Origin: Sedimentitalea nanhaiensis DSM 24252
GTDB lineage: Bacteria > Pseudomonadota > Alphaproteobacteria > Rhodobacterales > Rhodobacteraceae
Length of the DNA stretch: 64,000 nucleotides
Reading direction: 5' to 3'
Assembly (NCBI RefSeq): GCF_000473225.1
Contig: NZ_KI421509.1
Location: forward strand, 2,074,534 to 2,138,533
Position numbers and translations under genes: made by a program
The notes under the pieces: generated by a model
What the model saw: only the letters and a program-made list of their open reading frames with translations
The model's database searches: none
What the model was told of the DNA's origin: nothing
Part shown: positions 42,691 to 51,820 of the stretch, one piece after another
Numbering within the stretch: the stretch's first letter is position 1
How the letters are laid out: every line of letters starts with the position of its first letter

Positions 42691-44705
42691 TTTCGGGCCT
42701 TTCGAATCAGTGCATCCACTGCAATCGCCCGGTCAGGCGTGCAGATCAGCGGGTTTATTTCAACTTCGGTGACAGTATCGGCATTGGCAATCACATAGGA
42801 CTGCACCGCCATCACCGCGCGCAGGATCGCCGCCATCTGTGCAGCGGGCTTGCCGCGATAGCCAGCCAGCAAAGGGGCACAGCCAAGCTGGCGCAATGCC
42901 TGTTCAACCTGCTCGGGCGGGCTGGGGACCAACAGCGAAACGGTATCGCGCAATAGTTCGGTCAGTACCCCCCCCGCCCCAAGGGTCAGCACAAAGCCAT
43001 GCGCCGCATCGCGGGTGACGCCGACCAACAATTCGGCCACGCCGCCGGTTTCCATCTCTTCGATCAACACCTCGTCAGTGCCGATCTCTTGGGCCGCCCG
43101 CGCCAGATCATCCGCCTGCAAACCCAATCGTACGGCGCCATGTTCGGATTTATGTGTCAGGCCGAGGCCCTTGACAACAAAAGGCGGTCTCAGATGTTCT
43201 GCCGCTTTCGCCATTTCCGCGCCTGCCAGAACCAGACCCCATGCCGGAACGTGCAGGCCATGTGCCGCCAGCGCCGCCTTGGCCTCGGCTTCGTTCAAGA
43301 TCAGATCGGGAACTCCCGAACCCGGCAACAGAACCGGCTCAGGGCACGGCGCGCGCCCAACGGCGGCGGCCTCGGCAGCGGCCAGCGCCTCGTTCAGCCC
43401 CGCCAGCGGTACCACGCCATGCGCCATCAGGTCCCGCGCCACCGGCTCGGGCATCAATTCGGGCAGGGTCGCGACAACAGCAAAGGGGCGGCCAGTGTCC
43501 CGGCGCACCTGGATTGCGGCCTGCGTGGCACAGTCCCAATCCGTCGCGTCCGTGTGCGGATAGTCGACAATACTGAGGGTCAGGTCGATATCTCCGCCCG
43601 TCATCCCGGCCCAAGCCTGCGCCATGGCGTCCGCATCCCGCCAAACGTACGTGTGGTAATCCAACGGGTTGGCCAAGGCCACCATCGGCCCGAGGGTGTG
43701 CCGCAGAGTCTCCTTTTGCCCCGCATCCAGTGGCGGCAAGGACAGCGCTCTTGTGGTTGCCATGTCCGCCACAAGACTCGCTTCGCCCCCTGAACAGCTG
43801 ATCGATGCAATTCGGTTGCCGCCCAGCCGCCCGGTACAATGCAACAGTTTCAGCGTTTCCAGAAACTCGGGTAACCCGTGCAACCGGGCAATGCCCAACC
43901 GATCCAGAAACGCCTGCGCCCCGGCATCGCTTCCCGCCAAAGACGCCGTATGCGACACGGTCGCCTGGCGGGCCTGTTCGCTGCGCCCAACCTTGAGCGC
44001 CACCAGTGGAACTCCGCGCGTATTTGCTTTCTGCGCCAATGCCTCCCAGGCCCGCAGGTCGCCGAACCCTTCGACATGCAGCCCGATGGCGGTCACGCGG
44101 GTGTCATCCAGTAGTGCCGCCGCCAGTTCAGCCTGTCCGACCTGCGCCATGTTCCCGCAGGTCACCATATAGGCAATCGGCAGGCCGCGTTTCTGCATCG
44201 TCAGGTTGATGGCAATGTTCGAAGACTGGGACAGAATCGCTACCCCGCGATCCACCGGCTGCATGCCATGCTGATCCGGCCAGATCGCGACCCGGTCCAG
44301 CGCGTTGATGAAGCCATAGCAATTGGGTCCCAGAATCGGCATCCGGCCTGCTGCCCACACCAGCTGGGCTTGCAGATCCGCTCCACCGGCATCTTCTGCC
44401 GTCGCCTCGGTGAACCCCGAGGCAAAGCACACCGCACCGCCCGCATTCAACCCGGACAGGGTCTCAATCGCCGCGATAGTCCCATGCCGGTTGATACCGA
44501 CAAACGCCGCATCAATCGGTTCCGGCCAATCTTCAAGCCGTCGCAGGGCCTTCCTGCCTGAAATGTTTTTGCCTTCGGGATGTACCGGAAAAATCTCGCC
44601 AGAAAACCCGATGCGGTCCGCAGCCTGCATGATCGACGCGCACCAGGCACCTCCACCGATCACGGCAATGCTGTGTGGATTAAGTAAACGGGCCAGATCA
44701 CGCAT
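42687..44705 (-). CDS. ADP-forming acyl-CoA synthetase (acetyl-CoA synthetase ADP-forming family)
   Basis: This 672-residue fused protein has an N-terminal CoA-binding Rossmann domain (MRDLARLLNPHSIAVIGGG, SGRKALRRLEDWPEPIDAAFVG), a flavodoxin-like ligase domain with ASISCSGGEASLVADM, and a C-terminal ATP-grasp domain from about residue 460 (LNEAEAKAALAAHGLHVP, PPFVVKGLGLTHKSEHGAV). It couples acyl-CoA formation to ATP to ADP. It lies between the CaiA-like dehydrogenase and the CaiD-like hydratase, so it probably makes the CoA thioester for that route. The start at 44705 is chosen because similarity begins there. Confidence 0.88.
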   Translation of the reverse strand: MRDLARLLNPHSIAVIGGGAWCASIMQAADRIGFSGEIFPVHPEGKNISGRKALRRLEDWPEPIDAAFVGINRHGTIAAIETLSGLNAGGAVCFASGFTEATAEDAGGADLQAQLVWAAGRMPILGPNCYGFINALDRVAIWPDQHGMQPVDRGVAILSQSSNIAINLTMQKRGLPIAYMVTCGNMAQVGQAELAAALLDDTRVTAIGLHVEGFGDLRAWEALAQKANTRGVPLVALKVGRSEQARQATVSHTASLAGSDAGAQAFLDRLGIARLHGLPEFLETLKLLHCTGRLGGNRIASISCSGGEASLVADMATTRALSLPPLDAGQKETLRHTLGPMVALANPLDYHTYVWRDADAMAQAWAGMTGGDIDLTLSIVDYPHTDATDWDCATQAAIQVRRDTGRPFAVVATLPELMPEPVARDLMAHGVVPLAGLNEALAAAEAAAVGRAPCPEPVLLPGSGVPDLILNEAEAKAALAAHGLHVPAWGLVLAGAEMAKAAEHLRPPFVVKGLGLTHKSEHGAVRLGLQADDLARAAQEIGTDEVLIEEMETGGVAELLVGVTRDAAHGFVLTLGAGGVLTELLRDTVSLLVPSPPEQVEQALRQLGCAPLLAGYRGKPAAQMAAILRAVMAVQSYVIANADTVTEVEINPLICTPDRAIAVDALIRKARK

Positions 44706-44734
44706 TACGCAATCCCTCGCGAAGGACGTAGATG

Positions 44735-44772
44735 TCGGGAGCCTCCGGCGGGGATATTTAAAGCAAGAGGAA
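44735..44772 (+). repeat. Intergenic element copy A
   Basis: GGGAGCCTCCGGCGGGGATA followed by TTTAAAGCAAGAGGAAG. The tail GGGATATTT-n-GCAAGAGGAA recurs in inverted orientation at 44893-44922, and in looser form at 34800-34820. Confidence 0.55.
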
Positions 44773-44892
44773 GACACGATTTCTTAATCTTGGAACGCAA
44801 CAAAAGCACTACGGTACAGGCGGGGACGCCGATGACCGTGCAAGGGGAAGAGATTTTTTCTTTTCCGCTGGGGGCGGGTGACATCCTGCCCC

Positions 44893-44922
44893 CTTTTCCT
44901 CTTGCCCCAAATATCCCGGGGA
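44893..44922 (-). repeat. Intergenic element copy B, inverted relative to copy A
   Basis: Read on the minus strand this gives GGGATATTTGGGGCAAGAGG followed by AAAA, matching copy A at 44751-44772 except for the central bases. The two copies flank about 120 bp without a gene. Confidence 0.55.
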
Positions 44923-44924
44923 GC

Positions 44925-44944
44925 GCGAGGGGCTGGCCCCTCGC
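44925..44944 (-). terminator. Strong hairpin downstream of the acyl-CoA dehydrogenase gene
   Basis: GCGAGGGGC, TG and GCCCCTCGC form a perfect 20-nt hairpin 35 bp past the stop at 44980. No T-tract follows directly, so it may be part of the repeat element and act as a processing or partial termination signal inside the operon. Confidence 0.45.
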
Positions 44945-44979
44945 CTCGGTCGGATGGGCGCAGCCCATTCGAAACCGGA

Positions 44980-46140
44980 TCACGCGCCCCGGCCCCGCAA
45001 AAGGTCACGGCTGATAATGTGGCGCTGGATTTCGCTGGTTCCGTCCCATATCCGCTCCACCCTTGCGTCGCGCCAGAATCGCTCTAACGGATAGTCATCC
45101 ATCAACCCCATGCCGCCATGAACCTGAATCGCCGCATCGGTCACCCGTGCCAGCATCTCGCTGGCATAGAGCTTGGCACTGGCGATTTCGCGATTGGCGG
45201 GCAACCCCTTGTCCAACCGGTCGGCTGCGGCTAGCGTCAACAGATCGGCGGCATCGATTTCAGTGATCATATCGGCAATCTGAAAGCTGACTCCCTGAAA
45301 TTTACCGATCTTCTGCCCAAACTGTTCACGGGTCGCCGCATAGTCCAGCGCATAATCGAAAGCCCGCCGCGCCCGGCCCACCGACATGGCGGCCACGGTG
45401 ATCCGGGTGGCATAAAGCCAGGTATTCATCACCGCAAACCCGCCATCGACTTCGCCCAGCACCTGCGCATCGGACAGGCGGCAATCGTCGAATTCCAGGA
45501 TCGTGTTCTTGTAACCGCGATGGCTGACCGATTTATAGCCGTCCCGGACGGTAAACCCCGGCGTGCCGCGATCCACCAGAAAAGCAGTGATACGCTTTTT
45601 CGGCCCCTTTGGGGTTTGATCTTCACCCGTGGCGATGAAAACGATGATGAAATCCGCGTGCTCGGCTCCGGAAATGAAATGCTTGGTGCCATTGACGACC
45701 CAGTCGCCACCCTCACGCCGTGCGGCGCATTTCATTCCGCGTACGTCCGATCCCGCCCCCGGTTCGGTCATCGCCAGCGCATCCATCCGCTCGCCCCGCA
45801 CCGCCGGCATCAGATATCGATCGACCTGTTCGCCCTGGCACGCCATCAGGATGTTTTGCGGACGGCCAAAGAAATGGTTCAACGCCATCGATCCGCGCCC
45901 CAATTCGCGCTCGACCAGGGCGAATTCCATATGGTTCAACCCGGCGCAGCCCACGCTTTCAGGGAAATTGCAGGCATAGAACCCCAACGCGATCGTCTTG
46001 CGCTTGATCTCATCCGCGATTTCGGCAGGCACCTCTCCGGTGCGTTCGACCAGATCCTCGTGCGGATAGATTTCCTTTTCCACAAAGCTGCGGACGGTGG
46101 AGACGATCATCTCCTGTTCTTCGGTCAGGCCGTATTGCAT
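44980..46140 (-). CDS. Acyl-CoA dehydrogenase family, possibly CaiA-like
   Basis: This 386-residue flavoprotein has ALAMTEPGAGSDVRGMK, WVVNGTKHFISGAEHADF, the AAMSVGRARRAFDYALDYAATREQFG block, and VHGGMGLMDDYPLERFWRDARVERIWDGTSEIQ. The Glu that usually acts as base in YEGTSxIQ is Asp here (WDGTSEIQ). This suggests altered activity, as in the reductase CaiA, which also lacks that Glu. The start at 46140 (MQYGLTEEQ) begins the family match. It lies 48 bp after the class II aldolase gene and upstream of the CoA ligase. Confidence 0.85.
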   Translation of the reverse strand: MQYGLTEEQEMIVSTVRSFVEKEIYPHEDLVERTGEVPAEIADEIKRKTIALGFYACNFPESVGCAGLNHMEFALVERELGRGSMALNHFFGRPQNILMACQGEQVDRYLMPAVRGERMDALAMTEPGAGSDVRGMKCAARREGGDWVVNGTKHFISGAEHADFIIVFIATGEDQTPKGPKKRITAFLVDRGTPGFTVRDGYKSVSHRGYKNTILEFDDCRLSDAQVLGEVDGGFAVMNTWLYATRITVAAMSVGRARRAFDYALDYAATREQFGQKIGKFQGVSFQIADMITEIDAADLLTLAAADRLDKGLPANREIASAKLYASEMLARVTDAAIQVHGGMGLMDDYPLERFWRDARVERIWDGTSEIQRHIISRDLLRGRGA

Positions 46141-46188
46141 AGCGACGGGTCTTTCTGTCAAAGGGTAAGGTAAGTGCGCAGACTTGGC

Positions 46189-46944
46189 TTACTGGGCGTA
46201 ACTGTTGCCTTCGTCATCCAGAATTGCCTTGAGTTCTGCCAGGTGCCGCTCTGCCTGTTCGGGGTAATCTTCCAGTTCACGCGCGGTCGTTTCGGCAACG
46301 TCATCGGGTAGCATGCGCAACGGCTGACCGGTTTGCAGCGCGCGGATATAGGTCTCGGCGGCACGCTCAAAAAAGTACATCCGATTGAACGTGTCCGCGA
46401 CATTTTCGCCGATCACCAGGATGCCATGATTACCCATGATCATCACCTTATGGCGTGGATCCGCGAACAGTCCGGCACAGCGTTCGCCCTCTTGCTCGAA
46501 CGCCAACCCACCATAGTTATCGTCAATGACGTAGCGGTCAAAAAAGGTGGCACAGTTCTGATCGATTGGTGGCAGGCGGCTGTCGGCCAGGCTGGCCAAC
46601 ACCGTGGCATGGATCGAATGCACATGCATCGCACAGCGCGCATGCGGGCAATGGCGATGAATGGCGCTGTGCAGCCCCCAGGCAGTGGCATCCGGCACGT
46701 CCGGTCCGCTCAGCGGGGCGGGATCGGTAGCATCCAGTTCCAACAGTTCGCTGGCTTTGATGCGGCTGAAATGCACCTGATTGCGGTTCATCAGAAACCG
46801 CGTGCCTTCGTCATTGACCACCAGCGAAAAATGGTTCGATACGCCTTCGTGCATGTTCAGCCGTGCGGTCCAGCGAAACGCCGCCGCCAGATCCACGCGG
46901 TCCTGCCAGTGATCCATGTTGCGGCGCAATTCCGTGCCAGCCAT
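46189..46944 (-). CDS. Class II aldolase/adducin family protein
   Basis: This 251-residue protein has the fold's zinc site: His residues in CAMHVHSIHATVLAS, and a third His in MIMGNHGILVIGE. NHFSLVV matches the phosphate- or substrate-loop N-terminus. Members are aldolases, epimerases or dehydratases acting on small hydroxy acids. It is the first gene of the operon reading to 41899 and divergent from a LysR gene. Confidence 0.85.
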   Translation of the reverse strand: MAGTELRRNMDHWQDRVDLAAAFRWTARLNMHEGVSNHFSLVVNDEGTRFLMNRNQVHFSRIKASELLELDATDPAPLSGPDVPDATAWGLHSAIHRHCPHARCAMHVHSIHATVLASLADSRLPPIDQNCATFFDRYVIDDNYGGLAFEQEGERCAGLFADPRHKVMIMGNHGILVIGENVADTFNRMYFFERAAETYIRALQTGQPLRMLPDDVAETTARELEDYPEQAERHLAELKAILDDEGNSYAQ

Positions 46945-46986
46945 TTCAGCCTCCTGATTTTGTAGCGAACTGTGCCTGTGCAGGCG

Positions 46987-46999
46987 GTTCTTTGCGAAC
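46987..46999. promoter_or_regulatory. Possible LysR operator in the divergent promoter region
   Basis: GTTC-TTTGC-GAAC is a small dyad between the divergent aldolase and LysR genes, where a LysR protein normally binds. It has no second copy that I can see, so it is a weak call. Confidence 0.25.
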
Positions 47000-47048
47000 G
47001 AATAATTCCGACCTTTCCCATTAGCCTGACTTATGGCAGATTTATGGC

Positions 47049-47942
47049 ATGCAAGCCCCCCTCCCCCCGCTGGGCTGGTTGCGCACGTTTGAAGCCGCAG
47101 CCCGCCACCTGTCGTTCACCGGTGCCGCACGCGATCTGAACATGACGCAAAGCGCGGTCAGCCAGCAGATCAAATCGCTGGAAAGCTATCTGGGCCGCCC
47201 GCTGTTTCATCGCCGCCCCCGCGCACTGGAACTGACCGAGGCCGGGATGACCTATCTGCCCGTGGTGCGCGACGCCTTTCGCACCCTGGTGCGCGGCACC
47301 CGCGCGGTCACCGGAACCGACCAGGACGTGGTACAGGTGCAATCCAACCTGACCTTTGCGGTACATTGGCTGGCACCGCGTCTGGCCCGGTTCCGCACCG
47401 TTCACCCCGAAGTTCAACTGAACATCTCGACCGACCTGTGGGAGCCGCGCGGCATGGCGGACGGTGTCGATGTGGAAATCCGGTTTTCTCTGCGCCCCGC
47501 CGATACGGTGCGCGCCGAACTGCTGCGTAGCGACCATTACTACCCGGTCTGTGCCCCTGGCTATCCGGTCACTCTGAACGATCTGGCAATGCAGCCGCTG
47601 TACGATTGCTCGAATCTGTTGTGCAACTGGGCTGCCTGGGCCGAGGATCAGTCGCTGACATGGCCCGATCCGCCTGTGACCTATGCCACCACATTCAGCC
47701 TGTCCCTGTCCGTCGCCCTGTCCGGCGGCGGGCTGGCGCTGGCGCATGACGCAATTGCCGGGGGCCTGATCGATGCCGGGCAATTGGTGGCTCCGTTCGA
47801 CCACCGCGCCCCGATGCAGGAAGCCTATTACCTGATCCTGTCTCCGCAGGCCGAACATTCACCCGGCACCGTGGCCTTTGCCTCGTGGCTGCGCGCTGAA
47901 ATGGCGGCACATCACAAGGGTCGGCTTGGCACCCAGGCATAG
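47049..47942 (+). CDS. LysR-family regulator, GcvA-like
   Basis: This 297-residue protein has an HTH head (LRTFEAAARHLSFTGAARDLNMTQSAVSQQIKSLE) and an effector domain with TFAVHWLAPRLARFRTVHPEV and LYDCSNLLCNW, of the GcvA subgroup. It is divergent from the class II aldolase operon, which it probably controls. Its end overlaps the convergent VOC gene by 31 bp. Confidence 0.9.
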   Translation: MQAPLPPLGWLRTFEAAARHLSFTGAARDLNMTQSAVSQQIKSLESYLGRPLFHRRPRALELTEAGMTYLPVVRDAFRTLVRGTRAVTGTDQDVVQVQSNLTFAVHWLAPRLARFRTVHPEVQLNISTDLWEPRGMADGVDVEIRFSLRPADTVRAELLRSDHYYPVCAPGYPVTLNDLAMQPLYDCSNLLCNWAAWAEDQSLTWPDPPVTYATTFSLSLSVALSGGGLALAHDAIAGGLIDAGQLVAPFDHRAPMQEAYYLILSPQAEHSPGTVAFASWLRAEMAAHHKGRLGTQA

Positions 47943-48331
47943 CCGTTTTCACACAGGATATAGGTTTCGCGCAGGCCATGCGGTTTGTCGGTCGGTGCCT
48001 GCAGTATCGTTCCACCCGCCTTGTCCGCCAGCCCGGCGGCCTTGTCGGGGTCCGTCTCATACAGTCGTATCTCGACGCCCCCGCCACGCGGCGGGCTTTC
48101 CGGCACCAGACCCAACAGCGGATTGGAATGATACGTGCCATCGCTGTGCAGCTGAAACACCTGCGTGCCATAGGTGACAATGGCAAAATCCGCTGTGACC
48201 CGATGCGATGTCATGCCGAATACGGCATGCAGAAATGCGCATTGCGCAGGCACATCGCGCACCAGCAGGTTCAGCCCGATCCCTGACAGGCTTCGGCCAA
48301 AAGCGTCGGCTTTGATCGTTTCATAGTCCAT
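47912..48331 (-). CDS. VOC/glyoxalase-fold protein
   Basis: This 139-residue single VOC-fold protein starts MDYETIKADAFGRSLSGIGL. It continues with LLVRDVPAQCAFLHAVFGM and GGGVEIRLYETDPDKAAGLADKAG, then GLRETYILCENGYAWVPS. The His and Glu expected as metal ligands are not clear at every position, so the enzyme class is unsure. It lies 83 bp from the divergent adenine deaminase gene. Confidence 0.75.
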   Translation of the reverse strand: MDYETIKADAFGRSLSGIGLNLLVRDVPAQCAFLHAVFGMTSHRVTADFAIVTYGTQVFQLHSDGTYHSNPLLGLVPESPPRGGGVEIRLYETDPDKAAGLADKAGGTILQAPTDKPHGLRETYILCENGYAWVPSRPL

Positions 48332-48414
48332 GCGTCGCAGCCTTTCGCAATTCCCTGCCTCTGGCAAGCGGTTCAGGGGGTTGCACCCGCCTTTGCATTC
48401 AGGACAATTGCTCC

Positions 48415-50217
48415 ATGACACAAACACCCCTTGCCAGCTGGCCCGACGCTGCCGCCCATTTGATCGCCGTTGCCGCCGGTCGCGCCCCCGCCGACATGGT
48501 CGTTCGCGGTGGCATCTGGGTCAATGTCCATTCTCGCGAAACCCTGCCCGGGTATGACATCGCCATTACCAGGGGCCGCATTGCCTGTGTGGTGCCAGAT
48601 GCACGCGCACAGATCGGCCCCGACACCCAGGTGATCGAGGCACAGGGGCGGTACATGCTACCTGGCCTGTGCGACGCCCATATGCATATCGAAAGCGGCA
48701 TGCTGACCCCGGCGGAATTCGCCCGCGCGGTGATCCCCCATGGCACCACGTCCATGTTCACCGACCCGCACGAAATCGCCAATGTGCTGGGTCTCGCAGG
48801 GGTGCGGATGATGCATGACGAGGCGCTGATTCAGCCGGTCAACATCTTCACCCAAATGCCCTCTTGCGCGCCCAGTGCGCCGGGGCTGGAAACCACCGGT
48901 TTTGAAATTTCGCCCGAGGACGTGGCCGAGGCGATGGGGTGGCCCGGCATCATCGGTCTGGGCGAGATGATGAATTTTCCCGGTGTCGCCAATGCGGACC
49001 CCAAAATGCTGGCCGAAATCGCCGCCACCCAACGCGCAAACAAGACCGTGGGCGGCCATTATGCCAGCCCCGATCTGGGTCCGGATTTTGCCGCCTATGT
49101 CGCCGGTGGACCTGCGGATGACCACGAAGGCACCAGCGTGTCCGACGCGATTGCCCGCGTCCGTCAGGGCATGCGTTCGATGATGCGACTGGGCAGTGCC
49201 TGGTATGACGTGGAAAAGCAGATTACCGCCGTGACCGAACAAGGGCTGGACCCGCGCAATTTCATCCTGTGCACCGACGATTGCCACTCCGGCACGCTGG
49301 TCAACGAAGGCCATATGAACCGGGTGGTGCGTCACGCCATCGCCTGTGGGTGCGATCCGCTGATCGCGCTGCAAATGGCAACGATCAACACCGCCACCCA
49401 TTTCGGGCTGGAGCGCGAAATCGGATCGCTCACCCCGGGGCGGCGCGCGGATGTGATCCTGTCCTCGGACCTGCATGACCTGCCGATCGAAACCGTGATC
49501 GGACGCGGGCAGATTGTGGCGCAAAACGGTGAATGCCTGATCGAGTGTCCGCACTACGACTGGCCCGACACCGCGCGCAACACCGTGCATCTGGGCCATG
49601 CACTCGATGCGACAGACTTCGAGATTGCCGCGCCCGCGGGCGCCAACAGCGTCACCGCCAACGTCATCGGCGTGGTCGAGAACCAGGCCCCGACCAAGGC
49701 GCTCAGGGCCGACTTGCCGGTGCGCGACGGGCTGGTGCAAGGCGACGGCGACACCTGCCAGATCGCACTTGTGGAACGCCACCGCGCCACCGGCGGGGTC
49801 ACCAACGCCTTTGTCTCGGGCTTTGGCTATGACGGCGCGATGGCCATGGCTTCGACCGTGGCCCATGACAGCCACCACATGATCGTGGTCGGCACCGACC
49901 GCGATCAGATGGCGCTGGCCGCAAACCGGCTGGCCGAGGTCGGCGGCGGCATCACCCTGTTTCGCGACGGCACCGAACTGGCGCTGGTCGAGTTACCCAT
50001 CGCCGGGCTGATGTCGGACCGCCCGGCCGCCGAGGTCGCCGCCAGCGCAGAGCGCATGATGCAAGCCATGCGCGATTGCGGCTGCACCCTGAACAACGCA
50101 TACATGCAACATTCTTTGCTGGCGCTGGTCGTGATCCCAGAGCTGCGGATCTCGGACCTGGGTCTTGTGGACGTACGAACCTTTGAAAGAATTCCGGTAC
50201 TGGACCCCCAGACATGA
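48415..50217 (+). CDS. ade: Adenine deaminase
   Basis: This 600-residue amidohydrolase has DAHMHIES at 87-94 for metal binding, GTTSMFTDPHEIANV, GHYASPDL, and ILCTDDCHSGTL. The Ade-specific C-terminal domain follows, with ANVIGVVENQAPTKALRADLPV and SGFGYDGAMAMASTVAHDSHHMIVVG. It converts adenine to hypoxanthine and ammonia. The stop overlaps the AMP nucleosidase start by 4 bp, so the two enzymes act in sequence. Confidence 0.95.
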   Translation: MTQTPLASWPDAAAHLIAVAAGRAPADMVVRGGIWVNVHSRETLPGYDIAITRGRIACVVPDARAQIGPDTQVIEAQGRYMLPGLCDAHMHIESGMLTPAEFARAVIPHGTTSMFTDPHEIANVLGLAGVRMMHDEALIQPVNIFTQMPSCAPSAPGLETTGFEISPEDVAEAMGWPGIIGLGEMMNFPGVANADPKMLAEIAATQRANKTVGGHYASPDLGPDFAAYVAGGPADDHEGTSVSDAIARVRQGMRSMMRLGSAWYDVEKQITAVTEQGLDPRNFILCTDDCHSGTLVNEGHMNRVVRHAIACGCDPLIALQMATINTATHFGLEREIGSLTPGRRADVILSSDLHDLPIETVIGRGQIVAQNGECLIECPHYDWPDTARNTVHLGHALDATDFEIAAPAGANSVTANVIGVVENQAPTKALRADLPVRDGLVQGDGDTCQIALVERHRATGGVTNAFVSGFGYDGAMAMASTVAHDSHHMIVVGTDRDQMALAANRLAEVGGGITLFRDGTELALVELPIAGLMSDRPAAEVAASAERMMQAMRDCGCTLNNAYMQHSLLALVVIPELRISDLGLVDVRTFERIPVLDPQT

Positions 50218-51677
50218 AAGACACCCTGACCCCCGACGTGACCGCCCCGGAACAGTTCACCGATCCGGTTCTGGCGGTGGCCCGCTTGCAGGATCTGTAC
50301 AGCCAGGCGGTTGGCTACCTGTGCGACCGGTTCATCGAGGTCATGCAATCCGGTGCGCCGGACCGGCGGATCCGGGCCTTCTATCCGGAAATCCGCATGA
50401 CCACCTCCAGCTACGCCCATGTGGACACCCGGCTCAGCTTTGGCCATATCGCCGCCCCCGGCACCTATGCCACCACCGTCACCCGGCCCGATCTGTTCAG
50501 TTCTTACCTGACGCAACAGATCGGCTTGCTGATCAAAAATCACGGGTTGCCGGTGACAATCGGGGCATCGGACACCCCGATCCCGGTGCATTTCGCCGTG
50601 GCCCAGAACCCCAGCCTGACCGTGCCGCAAGAGGGCGCGACCGATTTCACCCTGCGTGACATCTTTGACGTGCCGGACCTGGCCACCACCAATGACGACA
50701 TCGTCAACGGCACCTATGTGGCCCCCAACGGCACCGGCCCGCTGTCGCTGTTTACCGCGCAGCGGGTGGATTACTCGCTGGCGCGGCTGGCGCATTACAC
50801 CGCCACCGATGCCGAGCATTTCCAAAACCACGTGCTGTTCACCAACTACCAGATCTATGTCTCGGAATTCGAAACCTATGCCCGCTCGGTGCTGGCGGAC
50901 AAGGACAGCGGCTATACCAGCTTTGTCAGCACCGGAAATGTCGAGATCACCGATCCCGACACCTCCATCCGGCAACCGCTTAAGCTGCCGCAGATGCCGA
51001 CCTATCATCTCAAACGTGCCGACGGATCGGGCATTACCCTGGTCAATATCGGCGTCGGCCCCAGCAATGCCAAGACGGCAACCGATCATATCGCCGTGCT
51101 GCGGCCCCATGCCTGGCTGATGGTCGGGCACTGCGCCGGGCTGCGCAATTCACAGGCTCTGGGCGATTTCGTGCTGGCCCATGCCTATCTGCGCGAAGAC
51201 CACGTCCTGGATGACGACCTGCCGATCTGGACCCCGATCCCGGCACTGGCAGAAATCCAGATTGCGCTGGAACAGGCGGTGGCCGAGGTGTCGCGACTCG
51301 AAGGCTATGACCTCAAACGCATCATGCGCACCGGCACCGTCGCCACCATCGACAACCGCAACTGGGAATTGCGCGACCAGTCCGGCCCGGTGCAGCGCCT
51401 GTCGCAATCGCGGGCCATCGCGTTGGACATGGAAAGCGCCACCATTGCCGCCAATGGCTATCGGTTCCGCGTGCCCTACGGCACCCTGCTCTGCGTCTCC
51501 GACAAGCCCCTGCATGGCGAATTGAAGCTGCCCGGCATGGCGTCCGAGTTCTATAATACCCAGGTTTCGCGCCATCTGAACATCGGAATCCGCGCCATGG
51601 AAACCCTGCGCACCATGCCTCTGGAACGGCTGCACAGCCGAAAATTGCGGTCATTTGACGAAACCGCCTTTCTCTGA
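50214..51677 (+). CDS. amn: AMP nucleosidase
   Basis: This 487-residue protein, close to the E. coli Amn length, has an N-terminal regulatory domain (LSFGHIAAPGTYATTVTRPDLF, YLTQQIGLLIKNHG). The C-terminal nucleoside-phosphorylase-like domain has NIGVGPSNAKTATDHIAVLRP, WLMVGHCAGLRNSQALGDFVLAHAY, and ALDMESATIAANGYRFRVPYGTLLCVSDKPLHGE. It hydrolyses AMP to adenine and ribose 5-phosphate. With ade it makes a two-step AMP to hypoxanthine route. Confidence 0.95.
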   Translation: MKDTLTPDVTAPEQFTDPVLAVARLQDLYSQAVGYLCDRFIEVMQSGAPDRRIRAFYPEIRMTTSSYAHVDTRLSFGHIAAPGTYATTVTRPDLFSSYLTQQIGLLIKNHGLPVTIGASDTPIPVHFAVAQNPSLTVPQEGATDFTLRDIFDVPDLATTNDDIVNGTYVAPNGTGPLSLFTAQRVDYSLARLAHYTATDAEHFQNHVLFTNYQIYVSEFETYARSVLADKDSGYTSFVSTGNVEITDPDTSIRQPLKLPQMPTYHLKRADGSGITLVNIGVGPSNAKTATDHIAVLRPHAWLMVGHCAGLRNSQALGDFVLAHAYLREDHVLDDDLPIWTPIPALAEIQIALEQAVAEVSRLEGYDLKRIMRTGTVATIDNRNWELRDQSGPVQRLSQSRAIALDMESATIAANGYRFRVPYGTLLCVSDKPLHGELKLPGMASEFYNTQVSRHLNIGIRAMETLRTMPLERLHSRKLRSFDETAFL

Positions 51678-51820
51678 TTCGCCACAATCGACCGAAAACC
51701 GCGAAAAAGCACATATTTGGGCTTGTCAGTTACCACTATTCGTTGTGTTCATACACCATATACCGTTAAATATGCGGCATGAGGCCCTAGAAATCGGGCA
51801 GACGAAGGAGACTAAAAACA

